Source: an uncultured Pseudomonadota bacterium (GTDB lineage: Bacteria; Myxococcota_A; UBA796; SXON01). From it: 64,000 nucleotides of DNA. Positions 8,209 through 17,588 of the stretch are shown piece after piece. The position numbers were made by a program, and so were the translations under genes. The stretch's first letter is position 1. Every line of letters begins with the position of its first letter. The notes under the pieces are model-generated. The model made no database searches and was not told the DNA's origin. It saw only the letters and a program-made list of their open reading frames with translations. The stretch covers positions 1 to 64,000 of the forward strand of contig CAISIK010000083.1 of NCBI GenBank assembly GCA_903885375.1. The letters are read 5' to 3'.

Positions 8209-8853
8209 TCAGTCGCCGAACTTCCCATGATCAAAAAAGTGGACCACCCTGTCCAGCACCCGCGGCGAGAGCAGGATGACGCTGTGGTGCATCGCAATCA
8301 CCCGGAACTCCACCGCGTCCTCGTGAAAGGCCTCGTCCACGCGCACGGTGCCGTCGTTGTCGGCCCCGAGGAGCGGGTTGATGCCGCGCTCGGAGCCCGT
8401 CCCACCCGCGAGGATGCCGATCTCGGGGCCGGGCAGCGGCCAGTGCGACGGAACGCCGGGACGCACCTGCCCCAGCGGGTCCCACCCGGCCCGGTGCACA
8501 GGAATGGCCCCGCGCGCGAGGTCGGCCGCCTGCGCCCCGCGGTTCGGCGGCGCGAGGAGCACCCCGCGCCGCAAGGGCGGCAGGTCGTGCTGGGCCCACG
8601 CCACGCGCGCGAGCACCCCCCCGTAGCTGTGGCTCACGAGGTAGAGATCGGCCTCCGGGTTGCGCGCCGCCAGCGCACGCACCGCCGAGGCCGCCAGCTC
8701 CGCGTTGGCCTCGATCCCGCGGAGGTGGTACCCGAACGTGGGCGCAAGCACCTCGGCAAAGCCCGCCGCGCGGAGGCGGCGCGCCATCCACCACATCGCG
8801 GCGCCCGTGCGCAGGAAGCCGTGGAAGGCCACCGCGACCCGCGGCTTGGACAT
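8209..8853 (-). CDS. Alpha/beta-hydrolase, lipase-like
   Basis: The 214-residue protein opens with a strand and oxyanion turn (VAVAFHGFLRTG). It carries the nucleophile elbow SHSYGG, a likely acid in GADNDGTV and a likely base in MHHSV, so a complete Ser-Asp-His triad can be proposed. The fold matches small PGAP1/lipase-type hydrolases that act on ester or amide bonds. There is no signal peptide. Its ATG (8851-8853) shares one base with the stop of the upstream pentapeptide-repeat gene (TGATG), so the two are probably translated together. The substrate is unknown. Confidence 0.75.
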   Translation of the reverse strand: MSKPRVAVAFHGFLRTGAAMWWMARRLRAAGFAEVLAPTFGYHLRGIEANAELAASAVRALAARNPEADLYLVSHSYGGVLARVAWAQHDLPPLRRGVLLAPPNRGAQAADLARGAIPVHRAGWDPLGQVRPGVPSHWPLPGPEIGILAGGTGSERGINPLLGADNDGTVRVDEAFHEDAVEFRVIAMHHSVILLSPRVLDRVVHFFDHGKFGD

Positions 8854-10604
8854 CAGCGCACGCGAGCCAGCACGCGCCCGCCCTTCTCCATGATCTCGAG
8901 CACCACGAGCGACTCATCGAGCGCCACGGCCGCGAGCACCGGCGGCCCCTCGCCGGCCACGAAACGCAGGTCCTCGAGGTCCTCCAGCTCGGCGGTGCCG
9001 AGGATGGGCGTGGGCGCCGGGGGGTCGCCCGAGGCGGGCAGGAAGATGGCCATCGGCATCGGCACATCCCGATCGGCCACGGGCTCGCGCATCCACGCCA
9101 CCCACCAGCCGCCCTGGGCCGCGCGGATGTCCACCGATCCCACGGAATGCTTGGCGTCGAGCCGGATCACCTCGGTGTCCACGCCGAGCCGCTGCACGCG
9201 CACGCCCTTCTCCTCCCGCGTGATCCACGCGAGCGCGATGAGGTCCTCGCGCAGGGCGCTCGCCGCCTGGAGCCGGCCAGGGAACCCGGTCGGCGCCGTG
9301 ATCAGGCGCCCGATGCCCTGGTCCTCCACGGCCGTCACGGTGCCGCCCTTGCCCAGCACCACCGGGTTCAACCGGTCGCAGAAACCCCGGTAGGTGCTCG
9401 CCGGCGCCCGCAGACGCTCCACAAGGCCCTCCGGCGACCAGCGATGCACGCTGAGCATGCCGCGACCGATGCCGTAGATCAGCGCGCCGTCCCCGTCGCC
9501 GACGATGACGGGCAGCGTGGTGGGAGAGTAGCCGAGGCGGGTGGTGCGACCGGGACCGGGCGTGCCGGACACCGAAACGTCGAACACCGTCACGTCCATG
9601 CCGCCCGGCTTGTCCACGAGCAGGACGACCCGGAACCCGGTGGGGCTGGGCACCACATGGCGCGCCACCACCTGGGAGGCCGTGACCGGGAGCTCCGCCG
9701 CGCCCGACTCGGCGCTTCCATCGAGCGGGCGCACGGCCACGCGTAAAACTTCGGATTCACCGTCCTCAACGTTGAACCAGAGTGCGGCGATGCGCCCGTG
9801 GGCCTGGGCCACCGAGGGCTCGTCGAAGTGGAACTCCGTGGCCACCTCGGGCGTGCTCTCGGCCGCCGCCGCCCCGGCGCGGAGGCGCTCGGCAAGCGGA
9901 AGGTCCAGCACGGCATCGGTGAGGTCGGCGCCGCTGAAGTCGGTCGTATCGTCCACGAGGGCGCCGGTGAGGTCGGCAGTGGAGAGATCGGCGCCGTTGA
10001 ACCGCGCGTTGAAGAGCCGGGCGCCCTTGAGCGACGCGCCGGTGAGCCGGGCGCCGGCGAGGTTGGCATCCTCGAAGGAGGCACCATCGAGCGTGGCGCG
10101 TGAGAGGTCGGCCTCCCGCAGGGTGGCGCCCACGAAGTCGGCCTCCCGGAGGTCGGCCGCGGCCATCTTGGCTTCGGAAAGATCGGCCCGATCGAAGGAG
10201 GCATGCCGCCCGCTCACCTCGCGGAGGCGCGCGCCGGGCAGGCGCGCGTCGTTGAGGTTCGCGGTGGAGAGATCGGCCTCCGAGAGGTCGGCGCCGGACA
10301 GCTCGGCGAACGCGAGGTCCGCACCCCCGAGGTAGGCCTCGCGCAACCTCGACTTGATCGCCACCACCCGCGTGAGTCGGGCGCCGGTGAAGTCCGCGCC
10401 CACGAGCGTGGCCTTGCTGAGATTGGCTCCCGACAGGTCGGCGGAGGAGAAGTCGGCTTTCTCCAGGTTGGCCCCGGAGAGATCAACCCCCGGCAGGCTG
10501 AGGTTCGCGAGGTCGGCCGCGAACAGGTCGAGGGTCACGCGCTGGCCGCGCCTTCCGTTGAACTCCTCGACATTCTGGGCGAGCAGCAGTTCGAGCAGCG
10601 TCAA
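8853..10604 (-). CDS. Pentapeptide-repeat protein with C-terminal beta-rich domain
   Basis: In this 583-residue protein, residues about 25-235 are continuous A(D/N)LXX pentapeptide repeats (for example ADFSSADLSGANLSKATL). They fold as a right-handed quadrilateral beta helix. Residues 265-583 contain repeated short strands, Trp/Gly turns and phrases such as ALIYGIGRG and RWSPEGL, suggesting a beta-propeller-like domain, though I recognise no family. Pentapeptide proteins include DNA-gyrase-protecting DNA mimics and many of unknown role. The strongly acidic, Asp-containing helix is compatible with mimicry, but nothing else supports it. The gene diverges from the cyclase gene with a 138-bp spacer and overlaps the downstream hydrolase by one base. 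Confidence 0.8.
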   Translation of the reverse strand: MTLLELLLAQNVEEFNGRRGQRVTLDLFAADLANLSLPGVDLSGANLEKADFSSADLSGANLSKATLVGADFTGARLTRVVAIKSRLREAYLGGADLAFAELSGADLSEADLSTANLNDARLPGARLREVSGRHASFDRADLSEAKMAAADLREADFVGATLREADLSRATLDGASFEDANLAGARLTGASLKGARLFNARFNGADLSTADLTGALVDDTTDFSGADLTDAVLDLPLAERLRAGAAAAESTPEVATEFHFDEPSVAQAHGRIAALWFNVEDGESEVLRVAVRPLDGSAESGAAELPVTASQVVARHVVPSPTGFRVVLLVDKPGGMDVTVFDVSVSGTPGPGRTTRLGYSPTTLPVIVGDGDGALIYGIGRGMLSVHRWSPEGLVERLRAPASTYRGFCDRLNPVVLGKGGTVTAVEDQGIGRLITAPTGFPGRLQAASALREDLIALAWITREEKGVRVQRLGVDTEVIRLDAKHSVGSVDIRAAQGGWWVAWMREPVADRDVPMPMAIFLPASGDPPAPTPILGTAELEDLEDLRFVAGEGPPVLAAVALDESLVVLEIMEKGGRVLARVR

Positions 10605-10742
10605 GAGTTCTCCGGGGGGGTTGCGCGCTCAGGTGCGGAGTGACACCCTTGCCCGCGTGTCCTGCCGGCCCCGCATCGCACGTGTGTCCCTCCACCCGGT
10701 CGCGGCCAGCGGATTAACGCGCCGGGATACTCGGGGCGAGCC

Positions 10743-13700
10743 GTGACCCCGCGAGAGTCGCCCGCATCGTGGTTGCCCCGGCATCTCGTGGAGCGCCGCA
10801 CGCCGCTCCCCGAGGTCGACGAGGAGGAGGCCTTCGAGGGCACGCTCGTCCGCTTCGACATCGCCGACTTCTCGTCGCGGCCGGATCGCATCGCGCGCGG
10901 CAGCAGCAAGGGCAGCGGCCTCGACCGCGATGCGGCCGAGGACCTCGCCACGGTGGTGGAGCGGGCCTTCCATCCCATCTTCTACGCCGTCGACCGCCAC
11001 GGCGGCAGCATTGCCAGCCTCGAAGGTGATGCCGTTCTCGCGCTCTTTCGGGGGCCGATGCACGCCGATCGGGCCCGTCGCGCCCTGCGCGACGTGCTCG
11101 CAGTGCAACCCGACCTGCACGTGGGCCTCGCCACCGGGGAGGTCCGGGCGTTGCAGCTTGGCGGCGGCGAGCAGCGCGCCGAGCTGCTGCACGGGCCGGC
11201 GCTCCTCGCGCTCGAGCAGGTCGAGCGCGACACCTCCGCCGTGGTGGCCGCCCCCAAAACCCGCGGCATCGTCGAGCGGAGCTACGCGCCGGCCGACGAC
11301 GCCACGCTGGTGCGGTTCATCCCGCCCGACCTCCGGGACCTTGGGCCTCAACCGGCCGTCCATCGTCGCCTCGTCGCCGTCTTCGTGTCGGCTCCCCTCA
11401 CCGCGGCCGCGGTCACCTACCGCACGTTGGCGGAGGAGGCCGAGTCCAACCACGTGATGCTGCTCAAGGTCCGCGCCGAACGGAACCAGCTGGTGGCGCT
11501 CGTCGTGGCCGGTGCACCGGCCGCCGCCAGCGACGATGCCCGGCGCGCGCTCACGTTCGTATCCGCGTGCCGGAACCGGCTGGTGGAGGGCCTGGGCGTG
11601 CTGGCGCGCTTCGGTGTAGCGGAGGGGCCGGTACTGTCGTTGGTACTCGGCGACAGCTCGCGCCTCAGTTGGGACGTGATCGGCGATTCGGTGAACGTGG
11701 CCTGCCGCCTCATGGGCGAGGCCGGTCCCGCCGATATCCTCGCCACGACGTCGGTCGTGGAGGCCGTGCGCGGCGCGATCGCGGGCCCCGCCGAGACAGT
11801 GCAGCTCCGCGGCAAGACGCGCCCCACCGCCGTGCGTCGGGTGCTCGGCGTCGAGACGCACGACCTGCACCGGATCGACCCCGACTACCCCCGTCTCGGC
11901 GAGGTGGCGTCCCTGAACGCAGCGCTGGAAGCCGGGCATCCCCTGGCTCTGGTCGGCGCCGCGGGCCAGGGGAAACGGTACCTGTGGCGCGAATGGGCGG
12001 CGCGGCACCCCGATTGGCGCGTGGTGCGCGCCACCTGTCGCAACCAGGGGGCCGTGCGTCCGCTGGCCCCCTTCCTGGGGAGCGTGCGTCGTCTCGGTGG
12101 AGAGGCCCCCAGCCGCACGGCGCTGCAGGCGGCGCTCCGGGAGCTCCCCGGCATGGACGACCGGTCCACCGCCGTGCTCGATGCCTTCGTGGCGTCCGGC
12201 GCCCCCCAGCTGAGCGCCGTCGTCGCCGCCCTACGTCACCTGCTCACGGGCCTCGCCGCCGCCGGCCGGACGGTGCTGGTCGTCGAGGACGTGCAGTGGG
12301 CCGACGACGACGCCGCCGCGTTCACGCAGCGGATGGTCACGGAGGCTTCCCGCTCCGGGCTGCGCGTGCTCGTCACCGCTCGTCCGCGCAGCCGCTTGCC
12401 CGAGGGGGTGGAGGTGATGCAGCTCGGCGGCCTCCCGCTCGACGCCGCCCGGCGGCTCGTGCGCACCCGCCTCGGCGCCCGCGGGGGCGACGAGGCGCTC
12501 GTCGCCGAAATCCTGCGCCGCGGCAACGGCACCCCGCGCGAGCTGGTCGCGCTGGCCGACTCGGCGCGCGACGGGCTCGAACGGCTGCCCGAGTCGATGG
12601 AGGTCTGGTACGCCTCCCGCCTCGATGCGCTCGATCCCTCCGCGCGGGAGGTCCTCGAACGGGCCGCCATCCTCGGCCGCACGCTCAGCCAGGGGCTCCT
12701 GCGCCGCCTGAGCGCGGATGTCCCCCGCGCCGAGGAGGGTCTGCGCACACTCTACGATCAGCGCCTGCTCGTGGTGGACGAGGTGGGCGGACGGGTAGCG
12801 TTCGAACGCGAGGCCACCCGCGAGATCGCGTACATGCGGATGACGAGCGCACGCCGTCGCCAACTCCACACCCGGGTGGGTCGGGTGCTCCAGGCGCGTG
12901 CAGCCACCGGCGCGCCCGTGGCGCCCGAGGTGCTCGCGTGGCACCTCTCCCGCAGTGATGCCCCCGCCGAAGCCGTCACCCCGCTCGTGGAGGCCGCCCG
13001 ACGCGCGCTCGCCCACGGCCGCCCGAAGCTCGCGCTCTCCCACAGCGAACAGGCGGTGCGGATCGCCCGCCAGCACGACTCTGCTTCGCTCCCCGGCGTG
13101 CACCGCGCGCTGGGCGAGACCATGCTGGCCCTCGGTCGCGCCGACCTCGCGCTTGAGGCCTTCCGCAACGTGGGCGATGCCGCGCTCGGCGTCGAAGTGG
13201 CGGGCGCCCTCGTGGCAGCCGGGTTCGCCCGGGAAGCCCTCGAGGCGGTGGGGGAGCAGACCACGGCCATGGCTTGCGCCGTCCGCGCCCGGGCGCTCTC
13301 GCTGCTGCGCGACCCCCGCGCCGAAGAGGCCCACGCCCTCGCGCTGGCCGCGGCCGGAAACCCGGCGGAACACGCCCGTGCGCTGCGATTCTACGGCGCC
13401 GATCTGATCCGGCACGACCGCTTCGACGACGCCCTGCAGGTGCTCCGGGAGGCCGTTCGTGCCGCGGGCCTCGTGGGGGACCCCCAGGGTCGTGCCGACG
13501 CCCACGACCTCCTCGGGGGTGTGCAGGCCGTGGTGGGCGACCTCCCGGATGCCCTGGTGAGCCACCGGACGGCGCTCTCGCTTCGCGAGGTCCACGGACG
13601 CCCGGAGCACGTGGCGAGCACCCTGCGCCGGCTCGGGCGCGCGGAGTCGCGCTCGGAGCAGTCGGGTCATGCCCTCGGGCACATCGTCGCGGCACGCGCG

Positions 13701-14117
13701 TTGATGCGGGATGCGGGGCTCGAGTCGCGCCTGAACCGGGTCGAGGTGGACCTCGCCGAGATCCGCCTCCGTCGCGGCGAGACCGAGCACGCGCGCCGCC
13801 ATCTTGCTTCGGCCACCGACCTGAGCGGCCGATCCCGCGCCCGGCACGCCCTCCTGACCTCCCTCGCCGCGAGCCCCGAGGAGCGTCCCCTCGCCACCTC
13901 CCGCGCGCTCGAGATCTGCGAGATCGACCGCTGGCGCACGGGCAGCCTCTTCGCCGCGGCCTACGCCGCCTGGCAGGACGGCGACGACACGCTCCTCGCC
14001 GCCGCCCACTCCGATCTCGTGCGGCTCCGCCACGCCGAGTTCGCCATGCTCTCGGGCCGCTGGCTCGGGCGCCCGTCGCCCGTCACCTCCGCCGACGTTC
14101 TGCCCCCGGTGGGATGA
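10743..14117 (+). CDS. Soluble-adenylyl-cyclase-like protein: two cyclase domains, AAA ATPase, TPRs
   Basis: The protein has 1124 residues from a GTG start. Cyclase-like domain 1 spans about 30-200, with metal-binding Asp candidates D39 (FDIADFSS) and D96 (EGDAVLALF). Cyclase-like domain 2 spans about 205-370 and keeps WDVIGDSVNVACRL (D311, N318) but lacks a clear first-strand Asp. An STAND/AAA-type ATPase follows, with Walker A G405-x4-G-K411 but Arg412 where Ser/Thr is usual, and Walker B VLVVEDVQWAD (D516). Residues 750-1110 are TPR-like helices. This order is that of human ADCY10 and many bacterial class III cyclase-STAND proteins. It probably senses a partner or ligand through the TPRs. 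The altered Walker A and degenerate second domain make enzyme activity uncertain. Confidence 0.82.
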   Translation: MTPRESPASWLPRHLVERRTPLPEVDEEEAFEGTLVRFDIADFSSRPDRIARGSSKGSGLDRDAAEDLATVVERAFHPIFYAVDRHGGSIASLEGDAVLALFRGPMHADRARRALRDVLAVQPDLHVGLATGEVRALQLGGGEQRAELLHGPALLALEQVERDTSAVVAAPKTRGIVERSYAPADDATLVRFIPPDLRDLGPQPAVHRRLVAVFVSAPLTAAAVTYRTLAEEAESNHVMLLKVRAERNQLVALVVAGAPAAASDDARRALTFVSACRNRLVEGLGVLARFGVAEGPVLSLVLGDSSRLSWDVIGDSVNVACRLMGEAGPADILATTSVVEAVRGAIAGPAETVQLRGKTRPTAVRRVLGVETHDLHRIDPDYPRLGEVASLNAALEAGHPLALVGAAGQGKRYLWREWAARHPDWRVVRATCRNQGAVRPLAPFLGSVRRLGGEAPSRTALQAALRELPGMDDRSTAVLDAFVASGAPQLSAVVAALRHLLTGLAAAGRTVLVVEDVQWADDDAAAFTQRMVTEASRSGLRVLVTARPRSRLPEGVEVMQLGGLPLDAARRLVRTRLGARGGDEALVAEILRRGNGTPRELVALADSARDGLERLPESMEVWYASRLDALDPSAREVLERAAILGRTLSQGLLRRLSADVPRAEEGLRTLYDQRLLVVDEVGGRVAFEREATREIAYMRMTSARRRQLHTRVGRVLQARAATGAPVAPEVLAWHLSRSDAPAEAVTPLVEAARRALAHGRPKLALSHSEQAVRIARQHDSASLPGVHRALGETMLALGRADLALEAFRNVGDAALGVEVAGALVAAGFAREALEAVGEQTTAMACAVRARALSLLRDPRAEEAHALALAAAGNPAEHARALRFYGADLIRHDRFDDALQVLREAVRAAGLVGDPQGRADAHDLLGGVQAVVGDLPDALVSHRTALSLREVHGRPEHVASTLRRLGRAESRSEQSGHALGHIVAARALMRDAGLESRLNRVEVDLAEIRLRRGETEHARRHLASATDLSGRSRARHALLTSLAASPEERPLATSRALEICEIDRWRTGSLFAAAYAAWQDGDDTLLAAAHSDLVRLRHAEFAMLSGRWLGRPSPVTSADVLPPVG

Positions 14118-15542
14118 CTACTGGTCGGTCCACCCGCCCAGCCACGGCGGGTCGCCTTCGAAGGGGGGCACCGGCGGACGCTTGCTGGTGGTGAGCATCC
14201 GGATGGCCGCGCCGCGCTCCTCGAGGCCCTCGAGGGTGTCGATGTGGGCGCCCGGCAGGCCGACCGCCTCGGCCAACCGTTCGGCGCGCCGCGCCTCGCC
14301 CAGCCCGTAGGCAGCCTCCCTCAGGTAGAGCGCGGCCGCGCCCGTGGCGCTCACCTCCGCCTTGTACTCCTGCCCGCTGAGCGAGAGCACGCGGCCGAGG
14401 TGCCCCTCGGAGAGCGGCACCACGGAGGCCGCACCGAGGGCGGGCTTCCCCGCCACCCGGGTGCTGACCTCGTCGAACGCACACACCGGGCAGTCGGGAT
14501 CCAGCAGCACCTCGCGGTCGCCGACCTGCGCCGCCACCAGCATCCGGTCGTAGCCGGTGAGGGTGACGAGCTCGGCCGACTCGCCCGTGAGGAGCCAGCC
14601 GGCCCGGACGCGCCCCTGCTCGAGCAGCCGGTGCAGGATGAGGCCGCGCTCCACGGAGGTGGCCCACCCCGACCGCCACGCCCGGTTCAGCGGACGGGGG
14701 CGGAGCGCCTCGGAGCCGGGCAGCCAGCCGGGCGTGAGGGCCTGGGTGGCCGCGAAGAGCGCGCGGGCGAGCGGGTCTGGCTCCCGGACGGCGACGAGCG
14801 CGGCGGGGATCGCGGGCTCGGGGAAGCTCGCCTGCACGAAACGCCAGTCCAGGCCCGCGCGGTAGGTGTTGCCATCGGGGATGACGGCCTCGCCGGCTGC
14901 GGAGGACACGCGCCACCGCGCCTCGCCGCCTTGCGGCGCATCCCAGCGGGCGCCTGTGTGGGTGTAGGTGAGCGTGACGCCGGGGCTGGCCCACGCTGTG
15001 ATGCGCGCCCCCGGCATGTCCAGCGTGAACGAGCCGGGCGCGAGCCGCTCCACCCCCTGGGCCGGGGCGCCGCCCACGGTGGTGCTCGACAGACCGTCCG
15101 GACCGACGGTGGCGGTCGTGCGCTTGGTCTTCGCGAAGGCCGGATCCGCAAAACCCCAGCCCGGGTGCTTCGGGCTGAGCTCCACGGCGAGGTTGACGTG
15201 GCTCTCGGTGGGGTGCGCGAGCTCGGGCGGCTCGCCGAGCGCCACCTCGAGCGCCTCGCCCGCCACCGTCACGTCGATCCGCACTTCGTCGCCCACCCGC
15301 AGCTCGGGGAGCCCGATCTCCACACGCTTCCCGATCACCTTGACGTGGTCCCGCGGCACCCGCCGCCCGCCCACCCGCACCGTCACACCCGGCGGACCGT
15401 CGGGCGCCGTGAGCGTGATCCGTCGACAGCTCAGGGGCTCGGACACGCCCTGGATCAGCACGTTGGTGCCGGTCTCGGTGGCGGTCTGCATGAGCTGGCA
15501 CGCGGCGAGGGCGCCGCGCGCCCACCAGAGGAGCCCGATCAT
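14118..15542 (-). CDS. Exported protein with a degenerate transglutaminase-like domain
   Basis: The 474-residue protein starts with a short hydrophobic segment (MIGLLWWARGALAAC) that could be a signal peptide or lipoprotein signal. The first 240 residues are beta-rich and contain a domain typical of proteins preceding transglutaminase cores. Residues 270-380 resemble the transglutaminase-like fold of DUF3857-linked proteins: a helix SVERGLILHRLLEQG, then strands ending VLLDPDCPVCAFDEV. In catalytic members a Cys lies at the helix start, where this protein has Ser/Val, so it is probably not an active transglutaminase. The C-terminus is helical. It converges on the cyclase gene (stop codons adjacent) and diverges from the TPR gene across a palindrome-rich spacer. 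Confidence 0.6.
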   Translation of the reverse strand: MIGLLWWARGALAACQLMQTATETGTNVLIQGVSEPLSCRRITLTAPDGPPGVTVRVGGRRVPRDHVKVIGKRVEIGLPELRVGDEVRIDVTVAGEALEVALGEPPELAHPTESHVNLAVELSPKHPGWGFADPAFAKTKRTTATVGPDGLSSTTVGGAPAQGVERLAPGSFTLDMPGARITAWASPGVTLTYTHTGARWDAPQGGEARWRVSSAAGEAVIPDGNTYRAGLDWRFVQASFPEPAIPAALVAVREPDPLARALFAATQALTPGWLPGSEALRPRPLNRAWRSGWATSVERGLILHRLLEQGRVRAGWLLTGESAELVTLTGYDRMLVAAQVGDREVLLDPDCPVCAFDEVSTRVAGKPALGAASVVPLSEGHLGRVLSLSGQEYKAEVSATGAAALYLREAAYGLGEARRAERLAEAVGLPGAHIDTLEGLEERGAAIRMLTTSKRPPVPPFEGDPPWLGGWTDQ

Positions 15543-15553
15543 GGCCGGTCCCC

Positions 15554-15616
15554 GACGGCCGTCGTCGGGCGACGGACGTCCGTCACCAGACGTGTGAATT
15601 CAGACGGTTCAACCGT
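15554..15616. promoter_or_regulatory. Cluster of three palindromes in a divergent promoter region
   Basis: Within a 123-bp spacer between divergent genes lie GACGGCCGTC (15554-15563), the perfect 14-mer GACGGACGTCCGTC (15571-15584) and ACGGTT-C-AACCGT (15604-15616). The first two share half-site GACGG and are 17 bp apart, start to start; the third has the related half-site ACGGTT. This is the layout of a multi-site operator read by a dimeric regulator controlling both genes. No -35/-10 pair is convincing. Sequence symmetry is seen; regulation is inferred. Confidence 0.5.
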
Positions 15617-15665
15617 GGGCGACAGACTTGCAGACGGGAGGGTGCACACACCCCGGACTTATCCC

Positions 15666-16946
15666 ATGCACCACCGCTCGACCCCCTGCGTCCCCGCCGC
15701 CACCCCCTTCGACCCCTGGTTGGAGCTCTACCTGTGCGCCAACCTGTGCCATGAATGTTTCGAGGCGGGGGTGGCCCGCATCGCCCAACTGCCCGCGTCC
15801 GAGCAGGGCAACGCCTGGGCGGTGGCGGCGCGCGCGTTCATGCTGCTGAAGCGGCCCGCGGAGGCCGTGCGGGCCTGGGAGAACGCCCAGCAGGCCGGAG
15901 GCACGGAGGTCGACGCCCTGGCGAGCTTCGTCCTGCCCGACGGGCTGCGGCGGGCGGGTTGGCGCGCGGATGCGGCCGGTCGTCCGGCCGTGCGGGCCGA
16001 CCGCTGGTGCGATCTCGCCGCCCTCCGGCTCGTGCAGCATGGCGGCGAGGGCGCGGGGGCGGCCATCGCGGAGGCGCTCGCAGCCTGTCCCGACCACCTC
16101 GAAGCCCAGCACTGGCTGCGTTTCCTCGCGCTGCCCGATGCCTTCACCGAGGCCGAGCGCCTGCAGGGTCGGCCCTCCCGTCGCGGCCAGGGGCTCGCCG
16201 CGCGCGATGCCGCGGCGCTCGTCCCCCATCGCGGCAACGGCTGGATCAGCCGCCGGCGCCTGCACACGCGGATGGGCCTCGAAGCCGCGCGCCCCCTCGC
16301 GCCCACGGGCACCGGGCTCGCCCGGCTCGAGGGTGCCGGGGTCGTGGCCTTCTACCTCGGCTCCGAGCTGGACTACCGCCAACTTGCCGCGCGCGATCCG
16401 CTGGTGCAGGCCGAGCTCGACCTCACGGTGGTGGCCGAACATGTGGACGAGGGGAGGCGCGCCGCACCGCTGGCCCGCGCGGCCTGGATGGGGGCCCTCG
16501 CATCGGGAGACAGGCAGCGGGTGCAGGACGTGGCGGAACAGCTCTGCGCGCTGGCCACCCGCGCCGAGGACCTCGTCGAGGTCGGCGCCGAATGCGCCGA
16601 CTGGCTGGCCTCGCTGAGCCCCGCGCCCACGCTGTTTTCGGCCTACGGTGCGTGGTTCGCGGCGGCGCGCGCGGCGCCCGATGCGCGGCGTCGCGCCGAG
16701 GCCGTGCTCGCGCGGGAAACCAGCAACGAGCTCATCTGGCGGCTGGCAGTGAGCGCGCTCTACCGGAGCGGCGCCACCCGCGAGGGGGATGCCTTCGTGG
16801 CCGCCGCTCGCCAACATCCAAGGTTGCACGTCGTGGCGGCCACCTGGGAGGGCCCCGCCGCCCGCAACGCCGAACCACGGGTGCACTGCTCTCCCCGGCT
16901 GCGGAGCCGCAGCATCCCCCCGGAGGGAGAGTCGCTGTTCTCGTGA
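15666..16946 (+). CDS. Helical-repeat (TPR-like) protein of unknown function
   Basis: The 426-residue protein starts at the ATG at 15666. It is almost entirely alpha-helical, with TPR/SEL1-like pairs such as GNAWAVAARAFMLLKRPAEA and ACPDHLEAQHWLRFLAL. The exception is a central segment (about 200-250) with a short strand, GVVAFYLGSELDYR. There is no signal peptide, membrane segment or catalytic motif. An HECF motif near the N-terminus and Cys residues at about 25, 29 and 32 might bind a metal, but spacing does not match a known site. It sits immediately downstream of the palindrome cluster and upstream of the B3/4 gene (24-bp gap). A scaffold role is a guess from the fold. Confidence 0.6.
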   Translation: MHHRSTPCVPAATPFDPWLELYLCANLCHECFEAGVARIAQLPASEQGNAWAVAARAFMLLKRPAEAVRAWENAQQAGGTEVDALASFVLPDGLRRAGWRADAAGRPAVRADRWCDLAALRLVQHGGEGAGAAIAEALAACPDHLEAQHWLRFLALPDAFTEAERLQGRPSRRGQGLAARDAAALVPHRGNGWISRRRLHTRMGLEAARPLAPTGTGLARLEGAGVVAFYLGSELDYRQLAARDPLVQAELDLTVVAEHVDEGRRAAPLARAAWMGALASGDRQRVQDVAEQLCALATRAEDLVEVGAECADWLASLSPAPTLFSAYGAWFAAARAAPDARRRAEAVLARETSNELIWRLAVSALYRSGATREGDAFVAAARQHPRLHVVAATWEGPAARNAEPRVHCSPRLRSRSIPPEGESLFS

Positions 16947-16970
16947 GCCCCGGACGGATAGCCGGGCCGG

Positions 16971-17588
16971 ATGCTGCGGATCGACGACCACTCCCTCCTC
17001 TGCCTGCGGGCCTTCGTCACCGAGCTCGCCGCGGTCCCCCCGTCGCCCGACTGGCTGGTGGCGGGGCTCGCCCTCGATGCCGCCGCGCCGGTGCGCTCGG
17101 ACGACACGGTTCGCGCCCGCGTGCGCGACCTCCTGCGCGTCGGGGGGTTCAAACCCACCGGCCGGAGCAAACCGGCGAGCGAATACCTGCTGCGCGCGGC
17201 AGGTGAAGGGCAGCTCGGCTCCATCAACGCCTTCGTGGATGCGTGCAACGTGGTGTCGTTGCACAGCGGGCTGCCGATCTCGGTGGTCGATCTGGATCGC
17301 GCAGAGCCGCCCTTCCGGGTGGGCCTCGCCCCGGCCGGCCAGGGCTACGTCTTCAACGCCAGCGGTCAGGAGCTCGACATCGGCGGGCTCCTCTGCCTGT
17401 TCGACGCCAACGGTCCCTGCGCCAACGCCGTGAAGGACGCGCAGCGCACCAAGACCCACGCGGGCACCACCCGCACGCTCTCCGTGCTGTGGGGCGTGCA
17501 CGGCGAAGAGGACCGGCTCCTGCGCGCCGAGTCGTGGTACCGCTCGCTTCTGCACGAGCTCGGCGCCACCACCAGCGAGGCCGCATGA
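16971..17588 (+). CDS. B3/4-domain protein (PheRS-beta editing-domain family)
   Basis: The 205-residue protein carries the B3/B4 fold found in the beta subunit of phenylalanyl-tRNA synthetase and in free-standing relatives. Conserved phrases are GFKPTGRSKPASEYLL, INAFVDACNVVSLHSGLPISVVDLD and a final helix. Free-standing members are suggested to bind or clear mischarged aminoacyl-tRNA or related small molecules, but few have been tested. The stop overlaps the next start (ATGA at 17585-17588), so it is translationally coupled to the thioesterase-VOC fusion. The shared step, if any, is not obvious. Confidence 0.75.
   Translation: MLRIDDHSLLCLRAFVTELAAVPPSPDWLVAGLALDAAAPVRSDDTVRARVRDLLRVGGFKPTGRSKPASEYLLRAAGEGQLGSINAFVDACNVVSLHSGLPISVVDLDRAEPPFRVGLAPAGQGYVFNASGQELDIGGLLCLFDANGPCANAVKDAQRTKTHAGTTRTLSVLWGVHGEEDRLLRAESWYRSLLHELGATTSEAA

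Noticed and set aside
7560-8297. Minus-strand open frame of 245 codons through the A/B repeats
   Set aside because: Low-complexity Gly/Arg/Ala text generated by the repeats, and it overlaps the hydrolase gene in another phase.
12231-14033. Minus-strand open frame of 600 codons opposite the cyclase-STAND gene
   Set aside because: Shadow of the TPR-coding region; composition Gly/Arg/His, no motif.
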